Of a stretch of DNA of 64,000 nt, positions 55,569-63,088 are shown one piece after another; position 1 is the stretch's first letter; every line of letters starts with the position of its first letter. The stretch is from a virus, in IMG/VR virus record IMGVR_UViG_3300032516_000009, positions 46,923 through 110,922 of that record; one strand, 5' to 3'. The translations under genes were made by a program, and so were the position numbers. A model generated the notes under the pieces. That model saw nothing but the letters and a program-made list of their open reading frames with translations. It had not been told where the DNA came from and made no database searches.

Positions 55569-56405
55569 TTACAGGAGATTGAAGCCTTTTAGTTGATTCC
55601 TAATCTTCTTCTCTACCATGAGACGAGATCCTGCGCCCGGATTGCGCTTTATGTAATTATCTACGACTTCTTTAAATTCTTTTGGAGTTATATCCCAACT
55701 ATTCTGTTGTAGTTTATAATCCACTAGATTTTTGACACTATAAGTGGGTGATTCTCGTTCACGTTCCAGTCTGTAAGCAACACCTTTAGCTCCCTCAGGA
55801 GGCGTAGTTACTACATCATCGATCACTTTTTGAATACCAGGCACAAACTTATTTGAAACATCCACATCCACGATTTCTTCAAAATTATCGATCTCAATAA
55901 CTGTCTCACCTAGATCCTGATAATAACCACCTGTGGGATCAATTGCATGACCTAACTTATGGCTGTAAAAACCGCAAGCGGTTTTGAATCCTATGATATC
56001 GTGTTGTATAGGATTGCCACCTTCATCTAATCTACCGGGCCAATTCTCAGACGGATCTGGTTCTTTAGATTTGAAATCGATATACACCATCTCAACATGT
56101 AATCCGCCTATCAGACCATTTTTCAGCCAGGTGTCTACTGGAGCACCGAATGATACACGACCAGCTACCCACCCCTTGCCGCTCGGGTTAGTATCATAAG
56201 TAACGCCTTCTTTGAAATCCTTGGGTAACAGTCTAGCCATTTCAGAAAGCATCGCCTTTTGGACTTTCAAGGCAAAAGTCTTATCTGTAGCTAAGATCAA
56301 TCTGAATAAATCACCAGCTACAAGCGATTTACTAGGATGATCGGCAGCATAAATAGCAGCTGCCATGCGTCGGAGACACATAACTACTTCATTCGGAGTA
56401 ATCAT
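55569..56405 (-). CDS. 278-aa protein with the recurring N-terminal module
   Basis: Starts MITPNEVVMCLRRMAAAIYA and LVAGDLFRLILA, the most divergent copy of the module. A large domain follows with FGAPVDTWLKNGLIGGLHVE, IGFKTACGFYSHKLGHAIDP and ETVIEIDNFEEIVDVDVSNK. HKLGHAID recalls, but does not match well, a metallopeptidase helix. TATATAT directly precedes the ATG. Function unknown; a virion protein with a processed targeting segment is one reading. Confidence 0.7.
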   Translation of the reverse strand: MITPNEVVMCLRRMAAAIYAADHPSKSLVAGDLFRLILATDKTFALKVQKAMLSEMARLLPKDFKEGVTYDTNPSGKGWVAGRVSFGAPVDTWLKNGLIGGLHVEMVYIDFKSKEPDPSENWPGRLDEGGNPIQHDIIGFKTACGFYSHKLGHAIDPTGGYYQDLGETVIEIDNFEEIVDVDVSNKFVPGIQKVIDDVVTTPPEGAKGVAYRLERERESPTYSVKNLVDYKLQQNSWDITPKEFKEVVDNYIKRNPGAGSRLMVEKKIRNQLKGFNLL

Positions 56406-56433
56406 ATATATATATTAACAATTAAAAATTTTA

Positions 56434-56742
56434 TTATCCTAACAGAGCCAATGCTGTGAGAGCTAAGATTATGCCTATTCCTTGTTGTGTTGTTAGACGT
56501 TCATGAAAGATAAAGAGACCGACAACACAGTTACCCATTACTGTGCAAATAGACCAGATTGTTCCAGCTCTAGTTAATTCACCACGCTCTTTGATGATAC
56601 ATAACCAGCAAATACTGGCTATCATATAAATTAATAACGCCATCATAGCAAACGAGTAACGCCCAGATTGAGCGAACCGTTTGGACATCCAATCCGCGAT
56701 GGAGCTTAATATGGCCCCTATGGTTAACCAAATGGGTATCAC
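56434..56742 (-). CDS. SMR/EamA-like four-helix transporter
   Basis: About 102 residues from GTG 56742, which overlaps the upstream TGA (GTGA). Four hydrophobic helices: IPIWLTIGAILSSIADWM, YSFAMMALLIYMIASICWLC, GTIWSICTVMGNCVVGLFIF, GIGIILALTALALLG. HERLTTQQGIGIILALTALA closely follows the pattern of helix 4 of small multidrug resistance proteins (R-L....IGM.LI..GV). It would dimerise in the inner membrane. The upstream frame extension to 56907 is antisense noise over the zinc gene. A phage-borne SMR protein is unusual. Confidence 0.65.
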   Translation of the reverse strand: MIPIWLTIGAILSSIADWMSKRFAQSGRYSFAMMALLIYMIASICWLCIIKERGELTRAGTIWSICTVMGNCVVGLFIFHERLTTQQGIGIILALTALALLG

Positions 56743-56966
56743 TGTTCTTTGTGCTCTGCACAGCGTCTTGTATTTTTGCGGCTGTGTACCGCCAAATTGG
56801 TGCACCCAGGTATAGAACAGATGTATGGGATTATCTGATTTATTCGAGCGCCTTTCACTTCTCCAACGACTGTGCCTCGATAAGCCAAAGCGTGACACCA
56901 GGTACAACGATATCTGCCATACCAGGTGGGGATCGGTTTCCAGTCGTGTCCGCAGGGCACCATCAT
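56739..56966 (-). CDS. Double zinc-finger protein, 75 aa
   Basis: MMVPCGHDWKPIPTWYGRYR: CGHDW..YRCTWCH resembles the HEW/CxxCG family, and IPYICSIPGCTNLAVHSRKN with CAEH adds a second Cys/His site. The stop overlaps the SMR-like start. Probably a small nucleic-acid- or protein-binding adaptor. Confidence 0.65.
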   Translation of the reverse strand: MMVPCGHDWKPIPTWYGRYRCTWCHALAYRGTVVGEVKGARINQIIPYICSIPGCTNLAVHSRKNTRRCAEHKEQ

Positions 56967-56972
56967 CGATAT

Positions 56973-57164
56973 TTAGCGTTGTGTGAAACGGTGCCCGGGT
57001 TCTTCGATATACAACTTAGCAACGCTAGACGGACGATCGTCATCCGTCGGAATCAACATGATCGGGCAATCGTCTAGTAGTTGAAGTATATCATCGCCCG
57101 ATAAGTCGGCGTAACCCTCAGTCGACATACGATACTTTAGCCACATAGGATGTAGCGCTACCAC
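56973..57164 (-). CDS. Hypothetical protein, 63 aa
   Basis: MVALHPMWLKYRMSTEGYAD, then LSGDDILQLLDDCPIMLIPT. The phrase resembles ELYSIIDECEDYLLVM of the 52.5 kb protein, so they may share a small domain. It lies six bases from the zinc-finger gene. Confidence 0.55.
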   Translation of the reverse strand: MVALHPMWLKYRMSTEGYADLSGDDILQLLDDCPIMLIPTDDDRPSSVAKLYIEEPGHRFTQR

Positions 57165-57189
57165 ACCAGTTGATTATTTGGAACAGCAT

Positions 57190-57492
57190 CTAACTCACGG
57201 CGTCTTTAATCGCCTTCACGGGCTTGATTTTCACGGCGACAGACGCCGGTTTGGCCTTGAGCGTAGTGAGCTGTTTCGTGAAGGGGGATATACCCTGGCG
57301 TTCGGGCATAGCCGCTCTTTTTACTAATGTAAGTCTCGCCAAACCGGGAATTATTACGGCGCCGTTGGACTTGAGCTCATCGACGCAGACCTTGCATATG
57401 GCATCGAGTACGGATAGTACGCTAGACTTATCCATATCGCCTGCAATGGTTTGGACTTTGGCTATGAACTCTGGCTTAGTGAGATTCTTCAT
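57190..57492 (-). CDS. HU/IHF-family DNA-binding protein
   Basis: About 100 residues from ATG 57492 (MKNLTKPEFIAKVQTIAGDM). The two N-terminal helices (DKSSVLSVLDAICKVCVDEL) and the GAVIIPGLARLTLVKR beta arm with FTKQLTTLKAKPASVAVKIK match HU. It lacks the usual RNP.TGE tip (PERQGISPF instead), so DNA bending may be altered. HU-like proteins in phages compact or organise the genome. Confidence 0.8.
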   Translation of the reverse strand: MKNLTKPEFIAKVQTIAGDMDKSSVLSVLDAICKVCVDELKSNGAVIIPGLARLTLVKRAAMPERQGISPFTKQLTTLKAKPASVAVKIKPVKAIKDAVS

Positions 57493-57527
57493 GATGACAC
57501 TATACACTGATAACCACCGGATTTTCA

Positions 57528-57767
57528 CTATTCTGACATAACTTCATGCACTATTTCTTCTTCAACTGTCATACCTTCTAATACAATCTTATAATATTCC
57601 TTCATCGGCCCTCTCTTTTTCCAGAACAATAATCTAGATTGCCCATCAGGAGTACAGGCAGTAACAGTGTATAACCCATCAGCCTCTCTGAATATGGTGC
57701 CTGGACTATAATATCGAAACGAGTTACGTCGAATTTTAATTTTTCGACTCACAAATCTATCCCTCAT
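57528..57767 (-). CDS. Hypothetical protein, 79 aa
   Basis: MRDRFVSRKIKIRRNSFRYY, basic N-terminus, then a beta-rich core. It ends MTVEEEIVHEVMSE, the shared C-terminal motif. Coupled to the upstream gene by ATGA. Confidence 0.65.
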   Translation of the reverse strand: MRDRFVSRKIKIRRNSFRYYSPGTIFREADGLYTVTACTPDGQSRLLFWKKRGPMKEYYKIVLEGMTVEEEIVHEVMSE

Positions 57768-57982
57768 GATTTCATGATTTCATAGATACAGCATAAATTA
57801 ACATATTCTTCTTCAGATAAATCGGTATACTGTGTGTGAAGATGAGTGAAGGCCTCCAGCGTATCATTTAGACAAGCATCGCAACGTGCTATTATCCAAG
57901 TATTAGATGCCATGAAATGTGATGCCTTATTGCGATGACCGTTGATATTGGCACAATGAGGACGTGTGCAATATTGGATCAT
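57764..57982 (-). CDS. Zinc-type protein, 72 aa, with shared C-terminal motif
   Basis: MIQYCTRPHCANINGHRNKA ... WIIARCDACLNDTL is a Cys-rich ribbon. It ends DLSEEEYVNLCCIYEIMKS, another version of the motif. Coupled on both sides by ATGA overlaps. Confidence 0.65.
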   Translation of the reverse strand: MIQYCTRPHCANINGHRNKASHFMASNTWIIARCDACLNDTLEAFTHLHTQYTDLSEEEYVNLCCIYEIMKS

Positions 57983-58281
57983 GTGTGCATGACTTTGTAC
58001 ACTACATTGTACGTGATATAATCATCCAGAGTTTGTTCTTTTAAACTGAAATATTTTGCGTATGCTCGTATGTCCTTCGCATGTTCTTCGCACACAATAT
58101 AATTATGCCTGGAACAAGATATATCGTGGAACCAGATGACTCCAGGTTTGCGGCACTTATGATATCCATGCCCATTATTCATTCTCATATTGCATAAATG
58201 CTTATTATCATCTTCCCTTACACGGGCCGATCCCATATCCTTCATTATACGTTGTAATTTGTTATATAGTACGTTGTCCAT
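57979..58281 (-). CDS. Zinc-type protein, 100 aa, with shared C-terminal motif
   Basis: Contains HLCNMRMNNGHGYHKCRKPG and SCSRHNYIVCEEH, Cys/His-rich as in the 61.9 and 62.1 kb proteins (CP.EA..FVRS..G.VYAYCE.HS). It ends TLDDYITYNVVYKVMHT. First of three overlapping genes. Confidence 0.65.
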   Translation of the reverse strand: MDNVLYNKLQRIMKDMGSARVREDDNKHLCNMRMNNGHGYHKCRKPGVIWFHDISCSRHNYIVCEEHAKDIRAYAKYFSLKEQTLDDYITYNVVYKVMHT

Positions 58282-58291
58282 CAGTCGTCCA

Positions 58292-58525
58292 TCAGTCGGT
58301 TACTGTCAGGTGTGACTTTTTCCTATGACCACAATAAAAGCACTCAAGCAAGACCCATTTATCGTCAATACTTAACGGCTCATAGTCGTGCCGACCGATT
58401 TTGCATAGAATCTTCGAAATAGTTGGCTGCTTATGCCAATTATCTATGAATCGTAGATACCCGAAACTGCTATTTTCCAACCAATCATCGAACATCAAAT
58501 TATTGTACACCATATAACCTTTCAT
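58292..58525 (-). CDS. Zinc-type protein, 77 aa
   Basis: MKGYMVYNNLMFDDWLENSS, then ILCKIGRHDYEPL and VLLECFYCGHRKKSHL, a C..H..CxxCGH site like a minimal HEW-family member. A TATATG start context without a Shine-Dalgarno sequence. Confidence 0.6.
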   Translation of the reverse strand: MKGYMVYNNLMFDDWLENSSFGYLRFIDNWHKQPTISKILCKIGRHDYEPLSIDDKWVLLECFYCGHRKKSHLTVTD

Positions 58526-58667
58526 ATACCACTCTACTATCGAGTAAAACTATATATCATGTACGTAAGCTATGAATAGTGACTCATATATATATCGTAG
58601 ACTTGGTGTCTTTCACACCTACATCTTCACTCATATGCATTGTCAAATATACGACGGGACCCAAAAA

Positions 58668-58691
58668 CGTATATACTTTGAAGTATATACG
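58668..58691. repeat. 9-bp inverted repeat in an AT-rich spacer
   Basis: CGTATATAC, loop TTTGAA, GTATATACG. It lies in a 187-base spacer without a gene, between the divergent-side ends of the 58.3 and 58.7 kb genes. Possibly a terminator or operator. Confidence 0.5.
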
Positions 58692-58712
58692 CCATATATA
58701 CAAAACTTTATC

Positions 58713-59135
58713 TTATAATCCTGGGTGTCCTGTCATATATTCTGTCATTGGGATCTTAGTAAACCCATTTAAGATACCTGTAAGCATATCCTCAGCCTCT
58801 TGATTATTAACCAATCCGCCATATTCCTCAGCTCTATCAACTCCACCTGGAAATTTGTCTAAAATACTTGGTTCATCAGCAAGAAGAGCGCCCCCACCCA
58901 ATTTTCTGTTATAGGAGTTAACAAGTAACGCTAACTCATCTATGTCGGAATCATCGCCCAGTTCCCAAACAGCGTCCATAATCTTCGATCTAAAAACTAA
59001 AAACTGACGGCCAGATTGTAACGCCGCGAGGATCTGCTTAATATCATCAATAACCAGTGATTTATCTGGTTTACGAGATTTCTCAATAGTCGTAGCAATT
59101 TTACGAAGATAATTTGCAACCTTAGATGGCTTCAT
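58713..59135 (-). CDS. About 140-aa protein with the recurring N-terminal module
   Basis: From ATG 59135 (MKPSKVANYLRKIATTIEKS; MNM two codons earlier is possible), then LVIDDIKQILAAL, the module. The remainder is helical and acidic (WELGDDSDIDELALLVNSYN; AEDMLTGILNGF). Function unknown. It is the last gene before the repeat-rich region at 59.4 kb. Confidence 0.75.
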   Translation of the reverse strand: MKPSKVANYLRKIATTIEKSRKPDKSLVIDDIKQILAALQSGRQFLVFRSKIMDAVWELGDDSDIDELALLVNSYNRKLGGGALLADEPSILDKFPGGVDRAEEYGGLVNNQEAEDMLTGILNGFTKIPMTEYMTGHPGL

Positions 59136-59161
59136 ATTCATGGTGATTAAAAAAACCTAGT

Positions 59162-59356
59162 ATGGGACCCGAGAATTTAGCTAAGAATAGTCATCATAAC
59201 CATGACTTTATAGTAGAGATTCTTCTTCAGTTAATATATTATACCATATTTGCCAATAATCATAGTAGTCATGATTGTCGATTGATAAAAATATATTGGA
59301 CGAAGAACAATATCAAACGCTTTTGGGTATATTCGACCAATGGTCGAATGAGCTAA
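59162..59356 (+). CDS. Doubtful 64-aa ORF
   Basis: MGPENLAKNSHHNHDFIVEI: plausible start, but the sequence is rich in His/Asn/Ile, as random AT-rich DNA can give, and there is no ribosome site. I keep it only because the region otherwise has no gene. Confidence 0.25.
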   Translation: MGPENLAKNSHHNHDFIVEILLQLIYYTIFANNHSSHDCRLIKIYWTKNNIKRFWVYSTNGRMS

Positions 59357-59420
59357 ATAATCGAGTAATAGATTATTATACAAAACATACAATCACCAGC
59401 AAATATTAAATAACCGAACT

Positions 59421-59476
59421 GTTGGGTCGTTGGGTCGTTGGGTCGTTGGGTCGTTGGGTCGTTGGGTCGTTGGGTC
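59421..59476. repeat. Seven exact tandem copies of an 8-base unit
   Basis: GTTGGGTC repeated seven times without change. The GGG runs every eight bases could form a G-quadruplex or bind a sequence-specific protein. It lies in an otherwise AT-rich, gene-free stretch. Confidence 0.95.
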
Positions 59477-59524
59477 CTCCGAATAATATACATACAATTT
59501 GAAGATTTTCATATAAAAGTTTTG

Positions 59525-59573
59525 CCTTGAATGACTATATATGTATTACAACGATATATATAGTCATTCAAGG
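59525..59573. repeat. 18-bp perfect inverted repeat
   Basis: Arms 59525-59542 and 59556-59573 (CCTTGAATGACTATATAT and complement) with a 13-base loop. It lies about 50 bases after the tandem repeats and just before the switch to GC-rich DNA. Confidence 0.9.
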
Positions 59574-59957
59574 AGAATTATATAAAACGGGAACGGCCCC
59601 GCGTAAATTGAACGATGTAGGTTCGAGTGCGAGGAGGTAAGTTTTTATCATACATGCGGTTCCCCTCCACCCACAATATCACACCGTGTGGGTGTGTATC
59701 CATCCCATACATACACCACCATACATAGTAATATATGGATACATAATAGTATGGTGTAGGTATGGGTAGGTAGATGTGGGGGCACCGGGGCCGGTGTGGG
59801 GGCGCAGGGGCCGCCGCGAAGATCGGGCCGCGGCGCGTGTCCCCGGGATCGGCCGCGGCGCGGCCCCGCTGAGAGGCGGGGAGCGGCGCGACAGGCCGGG
59901 TGTTCCGGCCTCCCGGGCGCAGGCGGGCGATCCCGCGCAGTCACAAGGAGCCATCCG
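59574..59957. other. Gene-free transition from AT-rich to GC-rich DNA
   Basis: 59.60-59.78 kb is low-complexity (many CATAC/GTATG and GTGTGGG words, imperfectly palindromic); from about 59.78 kb the DNA becomes strongly GC-rich. No convincing gene before 59958; the long minus frames here are antisense artefacts of GC bias. Confidence 0.6.
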
Positions 59958-60314
59958 ATGAACAGCAACCTCTACCCCTTCGCGACCAAGTCCCAGATCA
60001 AGACCCAGATCGACTCCGACCCCGAGTTCGCCCGCGAGTGCCTTCTCGTGATCCATGCCCGACAGACCGAGGTCGAGCAGGAGCGCAAGGAGACCATCAA
60101 CCGCAATCGGCGTGGCTTCATGTCCTCGCACGCCGTCCGCGGCACCGAGCTGGCCCGCAAGATCCTGGGCGCGGAATACCTCAATCCGGAAGAGGAGGAG
60201 TTGGTGGTCTCGATCGCCAGGTCGTACACCAAGCAGCTCGCCTCTCACTTCCGCCAGGTGACCCTGGAAGAGAAGCCCGAGCTGGCCGAGCAGGCGAAGG
60301 TCTTCGGGCTCTGA
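59958..60314 (+). CDS. Conserved hypothetical protein, 118 aa, GC-rich
   Basis: From ATG 59958 with AAGGAG nine bases upstream (MNSNLYPFATKSQIKTQIDS). Helical and charged (ECLLVIHARQTEVEQERKET; GFMSSHAVRGTELARKIL; YTKQLASHFRQVTLEEKPEL). I recall similar ..YPFATKSQI.. GFMSSHA ..KQLA.HFR proteins in phages and bacteria as an unnamed family. Codon use is unlike the 40-59 kb genes, which suggests transfer. Confidence 0.75.
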   Translation: MNSNLYPFATKSQIKTQIDSDPEFARECLLVIHARQTEVEQERKETINRNRRGFMSSHAVRGTELARKILGAEYLNPEEEELVVSIARSYTKQLASHFRQVTLEEKPELAEQAKVFGL

Positions 60315-61346
60315 TGCCCTGAGGGCCGCGGCGACTCCGCCCTGGATCAGGGTCCGATCCCCTGCCCAGGGCGCCTCGGCGCCTCGGCGCCTCGGCGTAT
60401 CTGGGATAGATCCCTTTACCACAGTCCAGTCCTGCCCGCGATATGTGGGTGGATGTGGGCGGGCGAGCGCTTAATGAGTATATCTGGCAAGAATTCATTG
60501 GTTTTGCCAGATATTCGTTCAAAGACAGTGGATTGATTCCTGTCTTTCGAAGGACACTCCTATCTTTTGAAGTAGACACCTGGTGACAGGTGTCGGCGCA
60601 GACGTGTATATTCAATCCGTATTTCAACTATGAATCGTAAAATATGGAGGTTAACGACCCTTACCATTATGAGTTAATACCATGATTAACTTGATCATAT
60701 GGCAGGGGTGAATCAGATATGTAGGATACAGTTCTGGCGTCGGGCATAGCATAAGCGGCCCTGGCATAGTACTTGGCGGCTTATATACCGCATATTATGC
60801 CCAAGTGTTAGCTTAATACTTTCGGTCGACTCCCGGCATATGATCAAGTCACATATAATATATAGAATGGACGACGAATAATAAAATATCAGACGACAAC
60901 ATCCGAAATTATACGCCACATATATTCAACCGACACGCCACATCTGGCATATATTATCATCCTGGGTGAATAATGGATGTGCCGGAGCCCGGATAAATCA
61001 TTCGACTACTGGGAATGATATACTTTACGTAAATATAATATAGATCATTCATGTATGTGGCATACTTACATTTACAAATAATTTTAAAGTATAAAATGTT
61101 CTCCAAATATATTTCGAATGTATTTAGTTGTAAATTTGTAAATGTATGAACATGTACGATTTTGCATGACACGGTAATCGTTTCCGCTCTTTGAAATATA
61201 ATATGATAATTCGGAGTATTGAATGTGACATCGACCGTGACTCGGGCCAAATGCTGACCAAATTATCGATATCATACTAAATATCTGCCGAATATCTGCC
61301 ATATATTCAAGCCGTAAATGAAATACCTGGCCGGGTACAATGTGAT
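60315..61346. other. About 1 kb without a convincing gene; hairpin-rich then AT-rich
   Basis: 60.47-60.60 kb holds three consecutive inverted repeats: ATATCTGGCAA/TTGCCAGATAT, AAAGACAG/CTGTCTTT and GACACCTG/CAGGTGTC. 60.7-61.3 kb is AT-rich with repeated CATATAT words. A directly repeated GCCTCGGC triplet run occurs near 60.37-60.40 kb. It could be a control or replication region. Confidence 0.5.
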
Positions 61347-61541
61347 ATGGCACACGTACTCAAGGACAGGGGCGGCAACAAGATCGGTGAGATCAAGACC
61401 CACGGAAATAAGCAGCTGCTCTATGACCGGCACGGGTCCAAGCTCGGTGAGTACGACGAGAACACCGATGTCACACACGATAGGCACGGCAAGCGGGTCG
61501 GCACAGGCAACCTGCTTTCGTCGTTGATCATCGACGCATAA
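61347..61541 (+). CDS. Small repeat protein, 64 aa
   Basis: MAHVLKDRGGNKIGEIKTHG contains four imperfect D-R-x-G-x-K-[IL]-G repeats (DRGGNKIGEI, DRHGSKLGEY, DRHGKRVGTG), the pattern of a beta-strand-turn repeat. It ends NLLSSLIIDA. This type of short DxxGxKlGe protein is common in phages and bacteria; role unknown. Confidence 0.75.
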   Translation: MAHVLKDRGGNKIGEIKTHGNKQLLYDRHGSKLGEYDENTDVTHDRHGKRVGTGNLLSSLIIDA

Positions 61542-61664
61542 AACCGCAGACCGCCGGGCGCAGCGCGTACCTTCGATCGGACGCGGGGCACTCCCCGCCA
61601 GCGAATCGGAGAGCGCGCGGACAGTCAGGCACCCACTGGCGGTCGCAAGGTCGAGATCGCTGAG

Positions 61665-61775
61665 ATGAAGACCCTCTCGGCGGAGGATCGTGTGGAGCTG
61701 GGATCGCTCGCTGCGGCCGAGCTTGGTGAGGAGGTGTCCACCGACCGTCCGGTGGCCTTGCCCGTGGCGGCGTAG
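61665..61775 (+). CDS. Possible 36-aa protein
   Basis: MKTLSAEDRVELGSLAAAEL: acidic, helical. Open frame extends upstream without a clear start. It lies between two real genes in the GC-rich block. Confidence 0.35.
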   Translation: MKTLSAEDRVELGSLAAAELGEEVSTDRPVALPVAA

Positions 61776-61856
61776 TCGCCCGCAACAAATCTGGACGTGA
61801 CAAGCCGCCGCTCCCCGGATAAAACCGGTGGCGGCCTCACGTGTATAAGGAACGAA

Positions 61857-62075
61857 ATGATTCGCTGCGACTTGGTGGTCAACATTGAAGGGGAAGGGGA
61901 AGGCGAGGACAGAATTGTCAACATCTGTCCGAACGAAGCTGTCGCCTTCATCAGATCGGCACTTGGTGATGTTTACGCTTATTGTGAGAAGCATTCCAAA
62001 ACCCGTGTTCTGACCAATCGCAGTACGCCAATCACTCGAGAAGAGTACTTAGTCCACAAGATCATGGAGTGTTGA
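61857..62075 (+). CDS. Cys/His protein with shared C-terminal motif (tandem paralogue 1)
   Basis: 72 residues from ATG 61857 (MIRCDLVVNIEGEGEGEDRI), then ICPNEAVAFIRSALGDVYAY and CEKHS, ending ITREEYLVHKIMEC. Paired Cys/His (C..C..C..H) suggests one zinc site. The next gene is a paralogue, one base away. Confidence 0.7.
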   Translation: MIRCDLVVNIEGEGEGEDRIVNICPNEAVAFIRSALGDVYAYCEKHSKTRVLTNRSTPITREEYLVHKIMEC

Positions 62076-62076
62076 A

Positions 62077-62310
62077 GTGATCCGCTGCGATTTGGTGTTG
62101 ACCGTTGCAGGGGCAATGACAGATAACCTCAAGGTCACCACCTGTCCGTGCGAAGCCACCATCTTTGTCAGATCAGCATTTGGTAGAGTCTACGCATATT
62201 GCGAGATGCATTCCAGAATGCCGAGCCTTGGGGCTGGTTATTACTCAGCGGGAGGGGAAGCGTTCATTACTCGAGAAGAGTACTTAGTTCATAAGATCAT
62301 GGAATCGTAG
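62077..62310 (+). CDS. Cys/His protein with shared C-terminal motif (tandem paralogue 2)
   Basis: From GTG 62077 (MIRCDLVLTVAGAMTDNLKV), then TCPCEATIFVRSAFGRVYAY and CEMHS, ending ITREEYLVHKIMES. It matches its upstream neighbour over most of its length. The ending is shared with unrelated small proteins at 52.3 and 57.5-58.3 kb. Confidence 0.7.
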   Translation: MIRCDLVLTVAGAMTDNLKVTTCPCEATIFVRSAFGRVYAYCEMHSRMPSLGAGYYSAGGEAFITREEYLVHKIMES

Positions 62311-62351
62311 GCAAAGCCGCAGATGACGCAGTGCGGCGTGTATAACGCGAC

Positions 62352-62684
62352 ATGAAGATCACCCATGTTCTCTGCGCCATCGTTGTCTGCGCGTCTCCGG
62401 TCCTCGCGGCTTCCGTTCAGAACGGAACCTTCGATGAACCGGTGCTGCTGACAGCGAATGCAGTGCTGCCGGACGTCACCTTGCATACGCCGGATCCAGC
62501 GGATCCGCCGCAGCCCGTGGTTCAGCAAGCGGTCGTAAAGCGCACGGTCACCGCAGCACCGAGATACCAGACCCACTGCTACAGTCGCAAGGTGGAGCTG
62601 AACGCCAACGGTGGCACTGTGAGGATCTGCGAACGATCGTCCGCTTCAACCATCGCCCGGCGCACCGCATCCGATCTCATGTGA
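62352..62684 (+). CDS. Secreted hypothetical protein, 110 aa
   Basis: MKITHVLCAIVVCASPVLAA is a clean signal peptide with an ALA-type cleavage site. The mature part has a proline-rich segment (PDPADPPQPVV) and C-terminal two Cys (THCYSRKVELNANGG, RICERSS) that could form a disulfide. Possibly periplasmic or surface. Its stop overlaps the next start. Confidence 0.65.
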   Translation: MKITHVLCAIVVCASPVLAASVQNGTFDEPVLLTANAVLPDVTLHTPDPADPPQPVVQQAVVKRTVTAAPRYQTHCYSRKVELNANGGTVRICERSSASTIARRTASDLM

Positions 62685-63088
62685 GAGACATGATCATCTA
62701 CCGTGATGACGATGATCGTCCAACCCATGTAGCCAATCTGATCCCCAGCGAACTCGGGGCAGTGTTGAACTGGGCTCGAATTCATGGGTTTGAATTGGGG
62801 CGGGACATCATCCAACTCCATAGGGAGTATGTTGCAAGGGTGGCAGAGTACTGTCACGGCTTGAAGTTTCTGTGTATTAGCAGTCGTGGACCGGACTTGC
62901 CATGTGCCGAAGTTTGGCACGTTTACGAATTGGTGCAGTTGACACCCTATCAACTGCACGTCCCAGAAACCGAGGAAGACGACAGGGGCGGAATCGTCAA
63001 GACGTTTGTCGGATCTTTCACGAGTGCCAATGACGACGGTCTCTATTCGAACGAGACCAACGACGTTCTCTACGTCCCCATCGGCTAA
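62681..63088 (+). CDS. Hypothetical protein, 135 aa
   Basis: GTG start at 62681 overlaps the upstream TGA (ATG at 62690 is possible). MIIYRDDDDRPTHVANLIPS, then AVLNWARIHGFELGRDIIQL and an acidic C-terminus. No family recognised. Confidence 0.65.
   Translation: MRDMIIYRDDDDRPTHVANLIPSELGAVLNWARIHGFELGRDIIQLHREYVARVAEYCHGLKFLCISSRGPDLPCAEVWHVYELVQLTPYQLHVPETEEDDRGGIVKTFVGSFTSANDDGLYSNETNDVLYVPIG

Noticed and set aside
59421-59476. CRISPR-like array
   Set aside because: The 8-base units are contiguous with no spacers; it is a simple tandem repeat. No other array was seen.
59679-60422. Long minus-strand frames across the GC-rich patch
   Set aside because: They are antisense to the 118-aa gene with a good ribosome site and read as Arg/Pro/Gly-rich GC noise.
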